Below, piece by piece: positions 34,838 to 46,387 of a stretch of 64,000 bases of DNA (position 1 is its first letter; every line of letters starts with the position of its first letter). Position numbers and translations under genes: made by a program. The notes below the pieces were generated by a model. It saw nothing but the letters and a program-made list of their open reading frames with translations. It was not told the DNA's origin and did not search any database. Where the stretch lies: positions 49,538,203-49,602,202 of the forward strand of contig OY804586.1 of the NCBI GenBank assembly GCA_963680875.1. Direction: 5' to 3'. This DNA is from Bathymodiolus brooksi. Its lineage: Eukaryota; Mollusca; Bivalvia; Mytilida; Modiolidae.

Positions 34838-36783
34838 TTTTTTTTTTAACAACAATAATATTTTATTCAAACGCTTGTTACAACCAGCTTCATAAGCCCA
34901 AGCTTCATATGAAGCAATATATATATATATATAATATAAATATAGAGAAATTTGCGACACAATTATATTAAAATAATTCATATTCAAATAGTTTACAAAT
35001 AATTCTGTGGTCTTTTTAGAAATGAACTTTTCTGAATTATTTCATTTCCTCTATATATTTGAAGATATTCCCTAACAAACAATGAGTAAACATCAAGTCT
35101 TTTAGTTTTTTGCTCTGAAATGTAATATGCCTTATATATTGAAAATCCAATGATTGTAAGAAAATAATTGAAGTCATAATAGCTTTTATCGAATATTTTA
35201 TAACCGAATACAAAATGATATAAAGTTATATCATTTTCTATTCCACTTTTTTTTAACAATTCTTTTATTTTCCCCTAAAACTCTTTGAAAAAAATACAAG
35301 TCCTAAAGTAGTGACTATAGTCTTCCACTATATTACATAAATTGCATAAACTATTTTTCATGATTTTCCATTTTAAAAGTAGCTTTTTAGTAGGAATAAT
35401 GAAATTTAATCATTTCAATCTGAAAACCTTCATTTACTGCATCAGAACATTCTGTAACTGTTATCTCACCGTCACAATTAGATTTGTCTTTTTCACTCAA
35501 TGTCTTTTCTAGTTTAGTTTCAAAAATATACTTTGTAACATATGTTTATTTGGTTTATTGGAGGAGTATAATTTTTCGCAATAAGTTTTAATTAATTATA
35601 ACATTTCACCTTGTTTTGTTGCTATATCATTATTCTCGTTTTTTATCTTATTTATTGACTTTTTAACTTGTCTTTTCTTTTCCAGTCCCAAAAAGTATGA
35701 ATTTGTTTATCACCTAATTCAACCCACTGTTCTCGTGCACTTACTTGTGCCCCCTTTGCTTTTTCCTGATAGATTTTTTCTAATTTTATTTCTAAAAGAT
35801 TGATATGGTCGCTTAAATATTTGTCTTCAACATTCATACTATCGCGTTTCGCTAGCTTTGCATTAAGCTCCTTTTCTAAAGACCTTCGCTCTATTTTTAA
35901 AACATCCCACACAAGTCTAATATCAATTTGGTTGTTCTTACTATTTTCAATATGTTTATCAATTAAGTGGTTAATTAAAGTTTGATATTCTAGTTCCTGT
36001 AAAATAGAATTGTTTATTTTCCAAAAGCCACGACCCTTTTCTTGTACCCCAGATCGTAATTTTAGAAACACACTCAGATGGTCTGTTGATTGTATAAATG
36101 CAGGTTTAATTTTACATGATTCAACAAGCATACGAAAGTCCATCCCTATGAATACCATACCTATTCTACTGACTTGAGATTTATCTTTTCTTCGCCATAT
36201 AAACTGCTATGCATTTTCATTTAAATCTCTCCAAATATCTATTAATTTGTTACTTTTTTTAGAGCTTTAAGACTACTTACCTGTTGCAGTTTTGTATTTT
36301 TGCGACTTGTACTTTTTCTATCAGTTTGGTTCATTGTTTCATTGAAGTCCCCCCCTAATATTGGTATCCCAGTCCCGTATTCTTTCAAAATTGAGCTTAC
36401 CTTTTTGAAAAATGCATTTCTTGCAGTTTTACAATTAGGTGCATAAATACAGACTAATGTAAAATTGTATCATCGATTTGAATATTTATCAACAACAATC
36501 TTCCATCTTTATTCTCCCATTTATCTAGTATAGCAAAATTCAATGATTTATTTAAAAGTATAGAAACCCCCTTACTAGCAGCTGTGCCGTGACTACTTAC
36601 TATTTCAAATTTAGAATTGTTTCGAATTTCTTTTTCTATATTCTCGTCTATATGTGTTTCTTGTAAAAATGCTATTGAACATACATGTGTTTTCACCCAT
36701 TCAATAACTCTATTTCTTTTCTCCTTCGAGTGCATGCCATTTACATTTAGGCTACACAAATTTATCAAGTTATTCGAGCCCAT
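34838..36783 (-). pseudogene. L1/Tx1-like LINE ORF2 lacking its RT domain
   Basis: Read on the minus strand, it begins MGSNNLINLCSLNVNGMHSK (36783), with FLQETHID. These are the opening blocks of an AP-type endonuclease. Frameshifts follow, then GGDFNE, a decayed QVSRIG block and STDHLSVFLKLRSG (end of the endonuclease). The linker RGFWKINNSIL...KAKGAQVSAREQWVELGDKQIH comes next. After TECSDAVNE near 35430 the sequence jumps straight to a C-terminal block with CNLCNIVEDYSHYFRTC and FNYFLTIIGFSIYKAYYISE, ending at 34993. The whole reverse transcriptase between these points is missing. AATAAA plus a run of A on the minus strand at about 34862-34836 marks the 3' end. Confidence 0.85.
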
Positions 36784-36789
36784 ATATAT

Positions 36790-37913
36790 TCAATATATAC
36801 AAATTTTGATTAATAAATTCACCATATATTATACTAACAATTACATAATAAATATAGCATCGTGTTATGGGTTTTCGTGCTATTATCGATTTTCCGATAT
36901 AGCGATTAACAGTGTTAACCCTTCATTCATATGACGATTGGAATTTTCAAAGAATGGCTAGTTAAATAATTCTTTGTACCTATGATTGTTTTTAAAGCCA
37001 TTCTTGTATTTTAATATACTCTCGATTATCTGGCAACTTTTGCTGTCAGTAAAATGGCGTAATCTATTTTCGTATGAAGTAAAAACAGGGCCGATATACG
37101 GGATGGAAACGAATATAAAATCCGGAAATAGCTGGTTTTAAAATTTCATGGTTCTGGCCATCTACCAAATCATACTACATCTAAATAAAATAACAGACTG
37201 TTTGAAAATGACCACTTTCAAAATTGTGTTTACTTTTGATGTTTTTTTTGGTGCTGAAACCACAATGCACTGCAAAGTGACATGTATTTTATATAGGAAA
37301 CAGGCACATTTCAGTCAGCTCTTTTATTTACAAGTACGATCAGTGACCCCATGACAGTCGCAGTACAGGAAGCGTCGGTGTCTGAGAGGCAGACGACATA
37401 GTTCAATTTTATATAGCCCTCCTGGATTTTTTTCCAGCTACTTTATAAACGAAGTAAATTTTTAGCATTACAAAAAGTATGGTTCAGTAGGTAGGTTCAC
37501 TGTTTTTAGTACTTACGTCTTTAAAAGCAAACTTTAACATTTTTTACAGATGTCACGTTGTAGTCCTGTTTACGTTCCATAAATAGAAACCAGAAGACAC
37601 GTCAAAAATAATGCGTGCGCTGTGGAAATCAAAATAAAATGGATGCTACGAAAACACATGACATACGAAAACACATACCGTGACGATACAATATATCATA
37701 TTCATATAAGAAAAAATATACACAAATATAAACTTTATTTAAAAAATCAATCATACCCGTAAATTCTAACTGATCGTTCCCAACTTCTGTTTTAAATTTT
37801 GGTGACCTATTGTGACCTTGCCCCATATTAAGTTGACAAGACATCCTGACACATGTAATCTATCATTTGTCAATATTAATTGGATTTCACTGTTTATGGA
37901 CATTGTCATTATA
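36790..37913. other. No gene recognised
   Basis: AT-rich at the left, more mixed to the right. Short open frames on both strands (for example 37148-37354) have no domain. No repeat match elsewhere in the window was noticed. Confidence 0.4.
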
Positions 37914-38416
37914 CACTGTGTACAAACTGACCCGGCAAAAAATGTTTGGACTCGTGCATATCTAATTCCAGAACGGAACCGGACTGTAAGAAGACAAGAA
38001 GAAGGTAAGAATTCTGTTTATTTATTTGTTTTTTGCATGAACTTGGGGGAAATAAATGCTTTATTAACCATTGTCTGCTGTCAGATGAAACATTTTGACT
38101 ATGTCATCGTATATTAATTGAGAAATAAGCGATAATGTGCCGCAAAATGACGATCAGCTTGACCCCAACCCCGAATTTCGCTCAGTTTCTCTTTGAATTG
38201 CTCACATTGAATGGAACGAAATGTATTGAAGGAACGATTGATGAATAAAGATGACAAGAATCGTCACTTTGTGCTTTTAATTATTGATATAAGTAAGCAC
38301 GGGGCGAAAGAAATGGGTCATATCAAAATGGCAGGACCTGGTTTCGTGAATGATGTTACAGTATGATGACCCGGTTTTGTTCCAATAAAAAATAACGAAC
38401 AAACAGGAACCAAAGC
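37914..38416. repeat. Left arm of a ~0.5-kb inverted repeat
   Basis: The sequence from CACTGTGTACAAACTGACCC to GAACAAACAGGAACCAAAGC is present in reverse orientation at 44036-44519, with roughly 90% or better identity by eye. The inner ends GGAACCAAAGC and GCTTTGGTTCC would form a continuous palindrome if the 5.6 kb between them were absent. AAGAAGGTAAGAATTC inside looks like a splice donor but no exon could be established. Confidence 0.85.
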
Positions 38417-38579
38417 AACAGAAATCCACAGCCACCATTGTGTATACTGTGATACAACATTTCCACAATTCAATGACTTTAATCAAATATTCTAGAGAAA
38501 ATCATCCGTACCATTGTTATTACTGCAAAACAACCTTCGTCCTGTTTGAAGAAGTAATAAAACACTCGACCTAATAAAA

Positions 38580-40498
38580 CCTTGCAAAGATGGAAATGAA
38601 AGAATACAATGTATTGAATTTAAAGACAATAATCAAAGACCACTATTAATAGTATCTAGTAATAGTAACTAAAGGATGCCATGACTTAGATAAATACATA
38701 GACAGTCTAGATTAACTTTTAGAGATATACCAAAGGTATAATTTGACACACGATATCTTAATAGGAGGAGACATAAATGAAGATCTTACCAAAAAAAGTA
38801 ATGAATATAGAGCAAACTACATTAATCAGTTTATAAATGAATGTCATTTGGAAATAAAATTTGCAGGCAATACTTTCGTAAATTCCGCTGGACAACCATG
38901 CTGTGAAATTGACTATTTTCTATATCGTAAATCTTCAAATAGAAACTTCTCTAGAAAATTTATTATGGATGACTTAGCAGTAGATGTCTCAGCCATTGAA
39001 AAGATCTCATTTAAGGTCAAGTTCGTACAATACCTCTTTCTCAGCATCATCCTTTCTTCCCATCAAGTGATTGCATGCTGCTACAACCCTTTTTAGCAGT
39101 AGATGTTTCAGATCATTACCCAATATCTATAAATTGCGATACTGACTGTGAGCAAAGGATTGATACAGATACAAAGGATGGGAAAGTTAAGATCAACTGG
39201 GAAAAGGTAGACAAAGAATGTTATAGTGAAATGGTAAATCAAGAAATTACCAATAGGAAAGTAATGGAAGAAGCACAGAAACTTGAATCCAACTATGAAA
39301 TTGAAAATATGATTATAGAAATTAGTAATATTTTACGAGATAGTGCAAACAAATGTACACCTCAAAAAAGACAAAAGAAGAAACTATGAAAACTTCAAGT
39401 ATGGAATAATGATATATCCAATGCATATAAAGAAATGAAACAGACGAATATCAACTAGTGTAATGCAGGGAAACCAAAGGGAAATCATCCACTAGTAGAA
39501 CATAGAAAAAGATGTAAGCAACAATTTAGAAGAGTATATCGCACTGAAATAGCTATGCGAGATCTTTGCTTAAAGGAAAAGGTAATCAACATTAGAACGA
39601 AAGATAGTAAAATCTTCCATATGCTAATAAACAGACAAAGACAGTCAATCCGTGGTTGTATACAAGATCTGCATATTGACAATGAAGTAATGAGTGGAAA
39701 GCAAGATATCATAAACGGTTTTAGAAAACATTTTTCAAATCTGGCAGTGCCTATATTTGATCCTGATTTCAATTACAAATCTTCAGATATAACTGATTAT
39801 GAAATTGATATAATAACAGAATTAGCCACACAAACAGATATACCTGAACCAACATATGAAGAAATTAATACTGCATTATCAGGTAGTGGTGATGAACTTT
39901 TATATTTATAATACACAAAATCATTGTGGCAATATCTAGAGAAGGACATATTCCTGATCTACTAAAAACAGGATTATTAACGCCTATATTCAAAAATAAA
40001 GGTTCCAAAATGCATGTTACAAATTACCGAGGTATCACTGTTACTCCAGTAGTCTGTAAAATTATAGAATCCATAATGAAGAATAGATTGAGACCAAAAT
40101 GGGATCAACAACAATGTCCACTGCAAAGGGGATTCACCAAAAACTCAGCCCCATTAAATGCTGCATTCATATTAGAAGAAGCCAGACGAGAAGCTCTAGA
40201 TATAGGAAAACTTTTGACTATAGTTCTATTGGATGCTAAGTCAGCTTTTGACGTTGTAGTACACAAAAATTTACTAAAGAAATTATATCATTTAGGAATA
40301 CAAGACAAACACTGGACTCTAATAAAGAGCTTGCATACCAACGCTTCATCAGCTATCAAATTTAATGGATTAATATCCGAAAATTATAATATACTACAAG
40401 GAGACCGTCAAGGAGGAATACTAAGTGCTGACCTCTACAACATATACATAGATCCATTGTTAAAACAACTACAACAGTCAAGATTAGGCATGAATATA
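38580..40498 (+). pseudogene. LINE endonuclease C-terminus and RT N-terminal half
   Basis: Blocks in order: DNNQRPLLIVSSN near 38620, then HDILIGGDINEDLT (the GDxN motif of AP endonucleases, about 38745) and GQPCCEIDYFLYR. After a 110-bp disruption with a duplicated LAVDV comes DHYPISINC, then a lysine-rich linker. The RT frame (39926-40513) has LLTPIFKNKG, NYRGITVTPVVCKIIE, LQRGFTKNSAPLNAAF, LLDAKSAFDVVVH (motif A, catalytic Asp) and LQGDRQGGILSADLYNIY (motif B). The frame runs into the inserted transposon at 40499. Frame changes near 39000, 39390 and 39910 show it is decayed. Confidence 0.85.
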
Positions 40499-42116
40499 CC
40501 GTATTTCTTCTAATTAACGCCCCCCTTCTAATAAACGCCCCCTCACTTAATTCTGCCAACAGAACATTTTTACTACTAATAAACGCCCCCATTTCCATAA
40601 AAATGAATTAAGACCAGTAATCTTAGAACTTTAATTAGAATTATACAGTAATCGATTTGAGCTTTAATGAAAATTGTAAAATAATCGAACAATGAGTTCC
40701 AAAAATACCGGTAGTTCCGCTAATTATGCACTTCGCTACACATGCTACATGTACATCGGAAAATAAATCAATAATCTACACTCTAAATCTATCTATCAAT
40801 GAACTACGGTAACTATTCTAAACTAAAACTAAGTTTTTTCATAAAGATTTTATACAACTGGTAAAAGCTACACATCGTTAATGTCCGTCACTGTCATAAT
40901 CGGATTCATTTTCCTCTTCCAATTCTGAATTTATTTCGTTTTCACCATCGCTGATTTCGGTGTTTTGTTCGTTGAATGACGAAACGTTTGCTAAAATTTC
41001 CTCATCCATTCTGACGTCCTCTTCGTCGAATCCTTCAAATGGATCATCGTCGCCTTCATTTTGAAATAAATTATCTTCACCGCGTCCAAGGCATTCGAGA
41101 TTCCACATTTTTTAAATGATTTACGTATTATGTCAGGAGAAATTGCATCCCAGGATTGTTTGATCCATTTCAGAATTAAAGATTTAGAAGGAGCACGTCT
41201 GTTGCCACCTTTGGTTTTCTCCACAGGTCCAGAAAATAGCCATTCATCATACATTTCTGATAAGTGCGACTTAAACGGTTTATTCCATGAAACATCAGCC
41301 GGCTGTAATTTTGATGTGCATCCTCCGGGAATAACACACAGATCCGAGTTGTATTTCATTCGGACAGACTCCTTGAAGGATGGAGTTATATGTGCCCTAA
41401 AGGCATCCCAAACGAGAAAACGGCGTTTTTGGTTATTTAAACACCAAATTCTTTTCAACCAAAAGTTAATGCTTTCTTCGTTTGCCCAAGACTTTTTTCC
41501 CGATCCACACATAAACACTACCACACCGTTCGGAACTTCATTTTTTGGTAGTGGACGGACACCAGGTAGGTGAACAAGAGGAGGTAGTTTTGTTCCGTCA
41601 GCATAAGCAGCGAGCGTAACAGTAAGTCTTTCTTTTTCATGGCCCGTTGTTGCCACACCCACCTCCTTTTCCCCACGTTCAGCTAATGTTGACTTTCCTG
41701 GCATTTCGAACCACACTGGGGTCTCATCCATATTGAGAACATGCCTAACACACTGTCCTGGATTCCCACGCTGAAGAACGAGTTTTACTGAAAATTTATC
41801 ATTTGGATTGTTTTCCTCTCTTTCACATATTAGTTTGTCTCCAATTTCGTATTTCCACACATTTTTATAGACATGGTAACCCCTGATAGAACTATTAAAA
41901 TTATATTCCATAGATTCAATAGACGATTATCAAACACGTTTATAAGAATTTACATCAACTGGATTGTGCTATTTATAGATAACAATGAGACAACCGACAC
42001 ACGTGTAAAATTCTATTGTCTGTTTCACGAAGTCAACTTGGAAATTTTTTCTCTAATTAACGCCCCCCTTGTGGAAAATGTCAACGCCCCCGGGGCGTTT
42101 ATTAGAAGAAATACGG
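40499..42116 (-). mobile_element. pogo-like DNA transposon, 1618 bp, TA target duplication
   Basis: The ends are CCGTATTTCTTCTAATTAAC and, in complement, CCGTATTTCTTCTAATAAAC. They are flanked by TA on both sides (40497-40498 and 42117-42118), as usual for Tc1/mariner/pogo elements. Subterminal AATAAACGCCCC and AATTAACGCCCCCC motifs repeat at both ends (three at the left, about three at the right). Inside is one minus-strand transposase gene. The element sits exactly within the RT domain of a LINE; without it and one TA, the LINE frame is continuous. Confidence 0.9.
40878..41911 (-). pseudogene. pogo/Tigger-like DDE transposase with HIRAN-like N-terminus, frameshifted
   Basis: The start at 41911 opens with a segment (residues 1-43) containing SSIRGYHVYKNVW and CEREENNPNDKFSVKL. 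This resembles the first half of HIRAN-type domains. Without a gap it continues into a DDE core. First Asp in LNMDETPVWFEMPG (about residue 63), then VATTGHEKERLTVTLAAYAD, second Asp in FLVWDAFRAH, third in TSKLQPADVSWNKPFK. Later, APSKSLILKWIKQSWDAI and FKKCGISNALD are standard pogo blocks. The usual N-terminal helix-turn-helix/CENP-B DNA-binding domain is absent. A one-base frame change near 41085 separates the core from an acidic tail (DDDPFEGFDEEDV...) that ends at 40878. The catalytic residues look intact; the frameshift and missing DNA-binding part suggest it is not autonomous. Confidence 0.85.
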
Positions 42117-42118
42117 TA

Positions 42119-43472
42119 GGATACATAGAATGTGGAGCAACAGCTTGTGCAGACGATATCACATTAAATTGCACAGATCCAACTGAAGCCCAAATCATGC
42201 TCAATATGGCATATAATTATAGTTGTATTGAACAGTATAAACTCCAACTGCAAAAGAGCGTCGTCATACAAATGGAAAGCAAAAAGAAAAGTAGACACAA
42301 TCCAATAGAGCTGAAGATGAAATATACCATCTTATCAAATGTGGAAACCGCAACACATTTAGGAATACAACGTTCTAAAACAGATAAAGAAACAATTAAG
42401 AATACTGTAAATGAAAATATCAAAAAAGCAAGACGCACTACGTACAGTCTGATGTTTGCAGGATTTCATGGTAACAACGGTCTTGATCCTAGCACATCTA
42501 TCCATATATTAAAAACATATGTTATTCCAACAATAACTTATGACTTAGAAGTTTTGATTTCAGATAAGAAAAACATCACAAGGCTAGATTGCTTCTTTAA
42601 AAAACTATTGAAACAAATATTGTCACTACCTCAAAATGTAGTAGACCCTGTACCATATATCATTTCTGGTTTAATTCCAATAAAAGGGCAAATTCATTTG
42701 AAAATACTAACATTCATGTATAACATTTTTCTTCTTTCGGAAGACTCAACAGAGAAAAAAAATAGCCAGACGACAACTTGCATTTAAAGATATAAATAGT
42801 AATAGCTGGTTTACAGAGGTAAAATCACTGCTGTGGAAATATGATTTATCAGAAATATATTGGTTATTAGAATCACCATATACAAAATATCAATGGAAGA
42901 AACTATTATATGAACAAGTAAATAGTTATTGGAAAAATTACATGATTGAAACTTCAAAATTATATAAGAGTATAGATTTCCTCAATACAGAAATATACCA
43001 ACCAGGTAAACAACATCCATTGATTGATATCAAAACAGTATCAACAAGAGATGCAAATAGAATTCCAATAAAATTGAAGGTTGTGAGTGGACAGTACATC
43101 TTGCAAGCCAATAGAGCTCGATTTAATCAAAACCAGGTAGATACCATATGTCAACTATGTGGTGAGGAAGAGGATAACATGGAACACTTTCTCCTCAAAT
43201 GTACCATTTTACAGGCTGTGAGATACAGTGTATTAGATGACATAGATACAGAGTTCAATATAATAACTGGAAAAACGTTCTATAATCTGGATAGCTATCA
43301 ACAGATACAAATTCTCCTTGACTGTTCTGTGTTACTGAATCATGACAATCCTGTGTGTAAAGATAAGTTATTATTAAAACAATTGACACAACTAGAATCT
43401 CAATGTAGAAGGTTCATATATAACATGCACACATCGAGATATCAAATGCTTATCAGAGTGAAAAACGGATAG
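42119..43472 (+). pseudogene. LINE RT C-terminal half and C-terminal domain
   Basis: The RT resumes with GYIECGATACADDITLNC, which contains the catalytic CADD box (motif C, about 42150). It continues LQLQKSVVIQ, ATHLGIQRSK and SIHILKTYVIPTITYDLEVL. The frame breaks at 42787. A second frame (42942-43472, readable from about 42770) has ANRIPIKLKVVSGQYILQAN and a zinc-like CQLCGEEEDNMEHFLLKC, then ends at 43472. This is the 3' continuation of the gene cut at 40498. The clade is uncertain to me (jockey superfamily-like). Confidence 0.85.
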
Positions 43473-43514
43473 CAAAAGCAGTAGGGTATCCAGAAGCCGG
43501 TTTATAAATACATA

Positions 43515-43625
43515 ATTTTAGATTTTAAAAATTAAGAGTTTTTTTTTAGATTTTAAAATTAAAGAGTTTTTAGATTTTAAAATTAAGAGTTTTTAGATTT
43601 CAGAATTAAGGACTTTTAAATGATA
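43515..43625 (+). repeat. Short tandem repeat in the LINE 3' tail
   Basis: Four copies of TTTAGATTTTAAAATTAAGAG with small changes, each ~25 bp. Likely part of the LINE 3' untranslated region. Confidence 0.75.
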
Positions 43626-44035
43626 TAGTAGATGTGTCATTTTAGAATTTAGGATTTTTTAAGTGATATAGTAGATGAGACATTTTATTTTTAAAGTGAG
43701 ACAATATCTTATTAAACTCAAATGTATATAGTGCTCTGGAGGATACTAAGTCCGATTTTATAGATTTTAATTCAAGGTGATGGAATTGTGATATTCTAAT
43801 TAGCGGATATATGTTGTGTACATAGTTTTATCAAGCTGGATTATGGATATATGAATAAATTAAGTGACAGATATCACTGATCTTTAAAATTGGAGGTGAA
43901 GAAAGAACAAAACAGAACACGACGGAAAACCACGGCTCACTAATGTTGAAATTTAAATATCTTGAACTGAATCCATCCAGTGGACATTATAGTTACAAAA
44001 GCCATAATTTCAATGCTATTCCAGAGACAATAAAG

Positions 44036-44519
44036 GCTTTGGTTCCTGTTTGTTCGTAATTCTTTTTGGAACAAAACCGGGTCATCATGCTGTAACATCA
44101 TTCACGAAACCGCGTCCTGCCATTTCTTTCGCCCCGTGCTTACTTATATCAATAATTAAAAGCACAAAGTGACGATTCTTGTCATCTTTATTCATCAATC
44201 GTTCCTTCAATACATTTCGTTCCATTCAATGTGAGCAATTCAAAGAGAAACTGAGCGAAATTCGGGGTTGGAGTCAAGCTGATCGTCATTTTGCGGCACA
44301 TTATCGCTTATTTCTCAATTAATATACGATGACATAACCAAAATGTGTCATCTGACAGCAGGAAATGGTTAATAAAGCATTTATTTCCCCCAAGTTCATG
44401 CAAAAAACAAATAAATAAACAAAATTCTTACCTTCTTGCCTTCTTACAGTCCGGTTCCGTTTCGGAATTAGATATGCACGAGTCCAAACATTTTTTGCCG
44501 GGTCAGTTTGTACACAGTG
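44036..44519. repeat. Right arm of the ~0.5-kb inverted repeat
   Basis: Reverse copy of 37914-38416, from GCTTTGGTTCCTGTTTGTTC to GGTCAGTTTGTACACAGTG. Flanking bases outside the two arms do not match, so no target duplication is seen. The left arm is about 19 bp longer because of small insertions. Confidence 0.85.
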
Positions 44520-45187
44520 CTAAAACAGGATTAACTTTGAAATAAGTGTGTATTATTCCGTAGTTGTGTGTTAATTCACAAATCTTTTTATGGATATAAC
44601 TGACAAATTGAATACAAAATGCGGATACATACATTCAAGTAAGTGCATTTTACTGATACTTCTTAGGAAGCATGTCTTAATTAGCCACATTTTTGATATA
44701 CCGACACATGTATACTAAATCTATCGTGATATAGTGTCAATGAAATATAAGTCAGTATTAGTTCTGTCTACTTTGTGAATTCTTATACCGACAGTGTCAC
44801 CAATAGAATATGTTTTTCTGATAAATGCTGGTTCTGATTCATGTCGAACACGTCTCCGTTTAGCTTCTCGCATATAGTTTAAATAAAATAAAATATTAAT
44901 TAAAGATCAGTGATCATGGATCATACAAGTATATTTATTTAGCTTTTACTTATTTTATCTAAGGGACATAACACAGAAGATTTGTAATAAAAAAGTGTTC
45001 ATATTTATTTTTTCATGTTTCTCCTTTTTTTTTTTTTTTTTTTTTATTTCAGTAGGATCCTGGATCCTCCTAGTACAAATCTGGATATCCTGATTTGTCC
45101 TAGTAGAAATTGGAATTCTAATTTGTATTAGTAGGATTCTGGATCTTACTGGATTCCAATTTGTACTGTAACATATACATTTGTTCT
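44520..45187. other. Nothing recognised; T run
   Basis: Contains a ~21-base T run near 45026 and repeated TAGTAGGATCCTGGATCCT/TAGTACAAATCTGGAT motifs at 45050-45165. No gene. Confidence 0.4.
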
Positions 45188-45425
45188 CCGTGTGTAGCTA
45201 TAAATAGCACGGGGGAAAACCAACCGAGTACATATTCACTAAATGAAGTGTAAACACAGAACACGCTTTGTATTGTTAACATGCTTATAATGTTTGCATA
45301 AAGCTGTTGCACCATGTCAATGTGCAATATTTTGCAGCTAATAATATATTAACATTTTTGCAGATTAAAAACATTGATATTTCATTTTTTTTTCAGCTTC
45401 GGAAATAGATATTTATTGACATTTT
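45188..45425. repeat. Diverged direct repeat, copy 1 of 2
   Basis: GTGTAGCTATAAATAGCAC, GGGAAAACCA, TATTCACTAAATGAAGTGTA and GATATTTCATTTT...GAAATAGATATTT recur in the same order at 45992-46242. CTATAAATAG is TATA-box-like in both copies, but no gene was found downstream. Confidence 0.65.
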
Positions 45426-45844
45426 CTACTTTGATTAATTCCGTTAAAGACATTATTTTTCTTCCGTTTTGATGCGTTTTCTATGTAAGACAAGCCATAG
45501 AAACAGCTGCGCGTGACCTTTTCTTACATGGCATTGTCAGCCAATCAAATCGGCCGAGTATAATCAATGGAGTCCGCTTCTACGACTGATGTAGTAATAT
45601 AAATTGTCGTCTTAGTAGATCTAAAAAAGCTTCAAATATCAATTTTACCTGAATTTTAACTGACTTCCCCTAATCTGAGATGTAATGCGGTTTTAAATAA
45701 GTGTGTATTTACTGCATTGCACGTGGCGTTGTAATATTTTGTGTAGTAAACATGGCATTGACATGCGAATGAATGAATGAAATCGACATGCTTTGTTTTT
45801 TTAAAGTTGAAACGGAAGAAACAGGTACTTTACTCGTCCTTATT

Positions 45845-45965
45845 GAAGATCAGGAATTTCGTCCACTCGTGAGAGAAATTCAGCGTCTTTCAACTCGTTC
45901 CGCTACGCTCCACTCGTGAAAAGACGGAATTTCTCACACTCGTGGAAGAAATCCCATATCTTCAA
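45845..45965. repeat. Imperfect fold-back repeat
   Basis: TTGAAGATCAGGAATTTCGTCCACTCGTG at left (given here as positions 45845-45873) is mirrored with mismatches at 45935-45965, around TTCCGCTACGCT. Arms are about 75% matched. Confidence 0.6.
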
Positions 45966-45991
45966 TAGGGACTCGTGTAAGAACCTATTAC

Positions 45992-46242
45992 TCTCTGTGT
46001 AGCTATAAATAGCACACGGGAAAACCAGTGCAGTGCATATATTCACTAAATAAAATGTAAACATGATACACGATTTCTATTAATATGCTGATGTATGTTT
46101 GTAATTTAGAAATACAGATTTTCATCCATTTCAATATGTAATATTTTACGGATAAAAAAATATAAACTTTTTCGCAGTTTAAATACACTGATATTTCATT
46201 TTCTTTTACATTAAGAAATAGATATTTGTAAACACCATGTCC
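45992..46242. repeat. Diverged direct repeat, copy 2 of 2
   Basis: Second copy of the 45188-45425 sequence, same orientation, about 800 bp downstream. The LINE fragment begins about 145 bp further on. Confidence 0.65.
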
Positions 46243-46387
46243 TACGACATTTAAGACATATTCAACTACATCATGTACATGTAATACATATCTTTGAAAA
46301 GGAAATTTTTTACCATTATAAATCACATTCATACTCAAAGGATATTCCACGGTAGACAATATTTTTGTTTTACATTCTTTCTTCGAA

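Larger units (their letters stand above)
38417..44035 (+). mobile_element. Non-LTR retrotransposon between inverted-repeat arms, split by a pogo-like insertion
   Basis: LINE sequence starts at or close to the inner edge of the left arm. CxxC-type zinc-finger-like codons near 38430-38575 may be the end of an ORF1, and endonuclease blocks follow. The RT domain is interrupted at 40499-42116 by a DNA transposon and resumes at 42119. An A/T-rich 3' tail extends to about 43870. Multiple frame breaks make the element inactive. Confidence 0.75.

Noticed and set aside
41130..41573. 147-codon plus-strand open frame
   Set aside because: Antisense shadow of the pogo-like transposase.
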